Shown piece after piece: positions 61,700 through 64,000 of a stretch of 64,000 nucleotides of DNA (positions are counted from its first letter, which is position 1; each line of letters begins with the position of its first letter). The position numbers were made by a program, and so were the translations under genes. Source of the stretch: Lachnotalea glycerini. Its GTDB lineage: Bacteria > Bacillota > Clostridia > Lachnospirales > Lachnospiraceae. The notes below the pieces were generated by a model, which worked only from the letters and a program-made list of their open reading frames with translations, was not told where the DNA came from and ran no database searches. The stretch lies in the NCBI RefSeq assembly GCF_003201285.1, contig NZ_QICS01000011.1:81414-145413 (forward strand), in the 5' to 3' direction.

Positions 61700-61868
61700 T
61701 CACTCTTTGTTTTACTATCAATGTATTATTGTGTATCTCAACCTCAATATGCTGTCCTATTCCAAATCCACTTTCCTCAAGCCATTTTCCCTTTAATCTT
61801 ATTTCGGGCATGGGTTGATTTTGGGGATTATAAGATTGGTAAACTTTCATTTTTCGATTCGTATCCAT
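61683..61868 (-). CDS. SymE-like toxin-family protein
   Basis: 61 residues with the SymE/AbrB-like pattern: VYQSYNP, then PEIRLKGKWLEESGFGIGQHIEVEI and the closing strand NTLIVKQ. SymE of E. coli is an SOS-induced toxin repressed by antisense RNA SymR; relatives are commonly scattered next to Rhs cassettes. The C-terminal end overlaps the start of the Rhs fragment by 17 bp, so the gene is inserted in the Rhs island. No antisense RNA promoter was found by eye. Confidence 0.85.
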   Translation of the reverse strand: MDTNRKMKVYQSYNPQNQPMPEIRLKGKWLEESGFGIGQHIEVEIHNNTLIVKQRVIEEKT

Positions 61869-61935
61869 TCTAAATTCACTTCTCCCTTTTTACTTTTCTA
61901 TTTTTATTATACCCGTTTTTATGGCAATATTCAAC

Positions 61936-61947
61936 CCAAATATTTGG
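61936..61947. promoter_or_regulatory. Perfect palindrome CCAAATATTTGG before the XRE gene
   Basis: A 12-bp palindrome ends 3 bp before a TATAAT (61951-61956) and 32 bp before the start codon, a likely autoregulatory operator for the small HTH protein. Confidence 0.5.
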
Positions 61948-61978
61948 TAATATAATAAAAAGAAAATGGAGTTTTATT

Positions 61979-62197
61979 ATGATACTATTTGATCCATTAT
62001 GGGAAACTTTAAAGAGAAAGAAAATCACAACCTATTACTTGATTAAAAATTATAATCTCAGCAGAGGGACACTAGATAATTTGAAGCACAACCGCAGTGT
62101 CACATTAAATACTATTAATGAATTATGTAGTATTTTGGATTGTGAAATTGAAGATGTTATCAAGTACGTCAAAGATAGCGATGAAAAATGTCTCTAA
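61979..62197 (+). CDS. Small XRE/Cro-CI-like HTH regulator
   Basis: 72 residues, almost entirely a helix-turn-helix of the small Cro/YozG-like type: LWETLKRKKITTYYLIKNYNLSRGTLDNLKHNRS then TLNTINELCSILDCEIEDVIKY. It begins after GGAGTTTTATT. It is transcribed away from the SymE/Rhs fragment and may control the island or be its immunity-type regulator; no partner is visible. Confidence 0.85.
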   Translation: MILFDPLWETLKRKKITTYYLIKNYNLSRGTLDNLKHNRSVTLNTINELCSILDCEIEDVIKYVKDSDEKCL

Positions 62198-62722
62198 CCC
62201 TATCCAAAAATTAATTAATATTTGTCTTATTATAAAATAAGCTCTGCTTAAATAATAAGATGCTCCTCCTGCGATAAACTTTTTATCACAAGAAGAGCTT
62301 GATTTATGTATTTTTTAACGCGTGCTACCGCTAAATTATTCCCTGTTAGCCCTGTGTCGCAAAATATAGCCCTTGTGTGGTCTTTGAAACCGATGATGGA
62401 ATATGATGCCATCCAGGCAATATAAAAGCCTTGTCGAGCAAATATGAAAAAGAAAGTATTTTTCCTTTTCCCTGATAAATGTTTGAGTAGCTGTTACCAC
62501 CTGTTCATCTTCCTGGTACTTAAAAAAGTCGCATCTATGGCTGTTTTTTTATTTGGCTCAAGTCGCATACTTACAGCTATTTAAAAATCTGGTTGTGGAA
62601 TATTTCCGCTCATTTCCTGCACTAAAACAGGGGTGAACTATAGGGTCAAAAATGATGCAGGTTAAAGAGCCGGGGTCAAAAACTTCCCCGGCTCAGCTTA
62701 CATCAGCCCGCAATGCGGACTG
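62198..62722. other. Gene-free 525-bp region with short repeats
   Basis: No frame of significance. It contains AAGTCGCATC(TATG)GCT-like repeats (about 62527-62547 and 62560-62582), a gctcctcctgcgataaac.../...tatcacaagaagagc hairpin (about 62262-62310) and two GGGTCAAAAA copies. It looks like the decayed edge of a mobile element or Rhs cassette, but no transposase or terminal repeats are recognisable. Confidence 0.45.
62667..62694 (-). terminator. Terminator after the putative immunity gene
   Basis: A 9-bp GC-rich stem GAGCCGGGG/CCCCGGCTC with a 10-nt loop and TTT tail on the minus strand, 30 bp beyond the immunity gene stop. Confidence 0.75.
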
Positions 62723-63190
62723 TTAAAAAATTATTTGTCCACATGTAATTCTACTTTCGTGATGAAATTCTATTATTTCGTTATAATCTGTTGATAATAA
62801 CCAAGTGTCAGCTTCAACTGCTTTAATATCATCTAAATTATTAATTATAGAATTTAAGCTGCACCTTATTATTGGCAAACCTTTTCCCCAAATAATATAA
62901 TAGTTATCTTTAGAACAAATCTCTTTTAATTGTGATTCAAATTTGATATGTTTTATATCTTTTATTTTCCTTCTTTCCCCCCAATCAATACCCCATGGAG
63001 TAAAAATCAACATTTCTTTAAAGTCATTATAAACTGATAACTCTTCTTCATTTTCCAATATAAATCCATCATTATGTAGTGCTTCCAAGCACTCTTTCAA
63101 TAGAATATTATTTTCCCTTTCCTCATTCTTATTTTTCACTTTATTTATATTTTTTAACTCTTCAAGCTTTTTTTTAAGCTCATCATTCAT
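62723..63190 (-). CDS. Putative immunity protein for the Rhs toxin
   Basis: 155 residues, cytoplasmic, AT-rich and acidic/charged. The N-terminus is a lysine-rich coil (KKKLEELKNINKVKNKNEER) and the rest alternates strands and helices (LIFTPWGIDWGERRKIKDI, YYIIWGKGLPIIRCSLNSIINNL, TWLLSTDYNEIIEFHHES). I do not recognise a family. The gene starts 19 bp after the Rhs toxin stop, the normal position of the cognate immunity gene in Rhs cassettes. Base composition differs from the Rhs core and matches the toxin tip, another usual feature. Confidence 0.75.
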   Translation of the reverse strand: MNDELKKKLEELKNINKVKNKNEERENNILLKECLEALHNDGFILENEEELSVYNDFKEMLIFTPWGIDWGERRKIKDIKHIKFESQLKEICSKDNYYIIWGKGLPIIRCSLNSIINNLDDIKAVEADTWLLSTDYNEIIEFHHESRITCGQIIF

Positions 63191-63208
63191 TTTACAAATT
63201 CTCCTCTA

Positions 63209-64000
63209 TTAACGATTATACAAATCTATTATAGATTTATACTGTTCATAATTAATATCAATGGGTATAGCTATTTTTACAGCCTTGTTACCCTTACCTT
63301 TTGAAAAGTCTTCAAAATTGTAATGTACTCCCTTATCTGGGTCATAATCAAGTCTCCACCTCGTTTTTCCGTCCAATGATTGTCTACCAATCTTTTGTTC
63401 ATATCCATAACTTGACTCCAACCTGCCTGTGTATGGTTGTGAACCATTAGTAAAAGCACCTGATTTGTCAACCTCATTCATTAACGTATTTCTTGCACTT
63501 TCATGAGATTTTTCAGTAGGATAAGTAATTTCATGTCCGCCCGAACCCTTAGAACTACTATCTTGGTGTTCGGTCAGTTTCGTAGAAGTCTTTGTCTCAT
63601 TTTTCCCTTTTGATGTACTAGCAGCAAGCCTATCCTTAGCAGCTTGACACTGATTCCCACTTGGGTCTACATAGCTCACTGGATTGTTGGCGCAATATGC
63701 GTACAGGTTCAGTCCGTCTCCCCGGTAGGTATCTTCTTGGGTAAAGCGTCCGATTACCGGGTTATAGTATCTGGCTCTTAGGTAATACTGCTGGCTGATG
63801 GGGTTGAGCTGTTGGCCGTTGAACTGGAAGCGGTTTTCGACTCGTTCTTCGCTTTCGGTTACATTTCCCCAGGCATCGTATTCGTAGCGGTTGAGGACTT
63901 CGTCTTGCTCCGTTACATGGGTGATGCTTCCCATTTCATCGCTTGCATAGTGGTAGTAGGTCTTGGCGCTTTCTGCGTCGGAGGCTAACAGGATATCGGA
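63209..64000 (-). CDS. Rhs polymorphic toxin, C-terminal part (5' end outside window)
   Basis: The frame is open to the window edge; the Met at 63934 is internal. The visible 263 residues hold the Rhs core end: YYHYASDEMGSITHV, RFQFNGQQLNPISQQYYLRARYYN, then PVIGRFTQEDTYRGDGLNLYAY and the pre-toxin hinge NPVSYVDPSG followed by Cys. The variable tip of about 170 residues follows (SGGHEITYPTEKSHE, GRQSLDGKTRWRLDYDPDKG, VHYNFEDFSKGKGNK, AVKIAIPIDI) with conserved Arg/Asp/His that suggest a nuclease-like or other enzymatic toxin, identity unknown. Rhs proteins are known T6SS and contact-dependent effectors. Composition falls from about 50% GC in the core to about a third in the tip. Confidence 0.9.
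   Translation of the reverse strand, partial: SDILLASDAESAKTYYHYASDEMGSITHVTEQDEVLNRYEYDAWGNVTESEERVENRFQFNGQQLNPISQQYYLRARYYNPVIGRFTQEDTYRGDGLNLYAYCANNPVSYVDPSGNQCQAAKDRLAASTSKGKNETKTSTKLTEHQDSSSKGSGGHEITYPTEKSHESARNTLMNEVDKSGAFTNGSQPYTGRLESSYGYEQKIGRQSLDGKTRWRLDYDPDKGVHYNFEDFSKGKGNKAVKIAIPIDINYEQYKSIIDLYNR

Overview
The window looks like the chromosome of a low-GC, Gram-positive anaerobe, most likely a gut or soil Clostridia (Lachnospiraceae-like). The evidence is AT-rich DNA, AGGAGG-type ribosome binding sites, near-consensus sigma-A promoters, a PCAT/radical-SAM peptide locus of the clostridial type, 2-enoate-reductase-type Fe-S flavoenzymes, a BirA-type box before a bioY operon, and Rhs/SymE islands. 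I see no rRNA, tRNA, CRISPR array or intact insertion sequence. All assignments were made by eye from motifs; no database search was run.

Region 1 (1-16 kb) is metabolic: a lipoyl-domain dihydrolipoamide dehydrogenase (cut by the window edge), OsmC and nitroreductase stress genes, and a Gfo/Idh oxidoreductase. A seven-gene catabolic operon follows (RidA, sugar-type ABC importer, enolase-superfamily dehydratase, D-aminoacylase, SelA-like PLP enzyme). It is divergent from a DauR/YheO-type regulator, and four copies of a repeated motif lie between them. Next come an SDR and a 937-residue fusion of an Fe-S flavin reductase with an acetoacetate-decarboxylase-like domain.

Region 2 (16-25 kb) holds a PucR regulator, a chemoreceptor whose promoter shares a 19-nt element with the fused reductase, an NSS transporter divergent from a LysR regulator, and an AraC-GNAT fusion coupled to a HelD-type RNA polymerase recycling ATPase.

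Region 3 (25-35 kb) is a peptide natural-product locus on the minus strand. Two double-glycine-leader peptides, one of them only 58 residues, precede a peptidase-ABC exporter and a short HlyD. A LytTR regulator without its phospho-acceptor Asp, a second ABC exporter, an unknown protein, a 40-residue MKKLGK-type precursor, a CcpM-like radical SAM/SPASM maturase, a TIGR04066-like protein and an acyl-carrier-like protein without a phosphopantetheine serine follow.

Region 4 (35-46 kb) has a NagZ-like lipoprotein, a secreted protein, a decayed ZmaR-like acetyltransferase fragment, a LacI-ribokinase pair, a BirA-box-controlled MaoC-bioY-thiolase-ligase operon resembling B. subtilis yhfUTS, and an intact ZmaR-like acetyltransferase.

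Region 5 (46-61 kb) is the most unusual part. A single minus-strand operon with a consensus promoter encodes a surface VWA protein, a candidate contractile-sheath protein and two Hcp/TssD-like tube proteins. After a strong hairpin terminator come DnaJ, two FHA proteins, an apparently active and an apparently dead PP2C domain, two unknown proteins, an Hsp70-like ATPase and a phage-baseplate/fibre-like protein. I read it as a candidate Gram-positive contractile-injection-like apparatus with phospho-signalling and chaperones. Region 6 (61-64 kb) borders it with Rhs modules: a polymorphic toxin C-terminus with a putative immunity gene, a SymE-like protein, a frameshifted Rhs remnant and a small XRE regulator.
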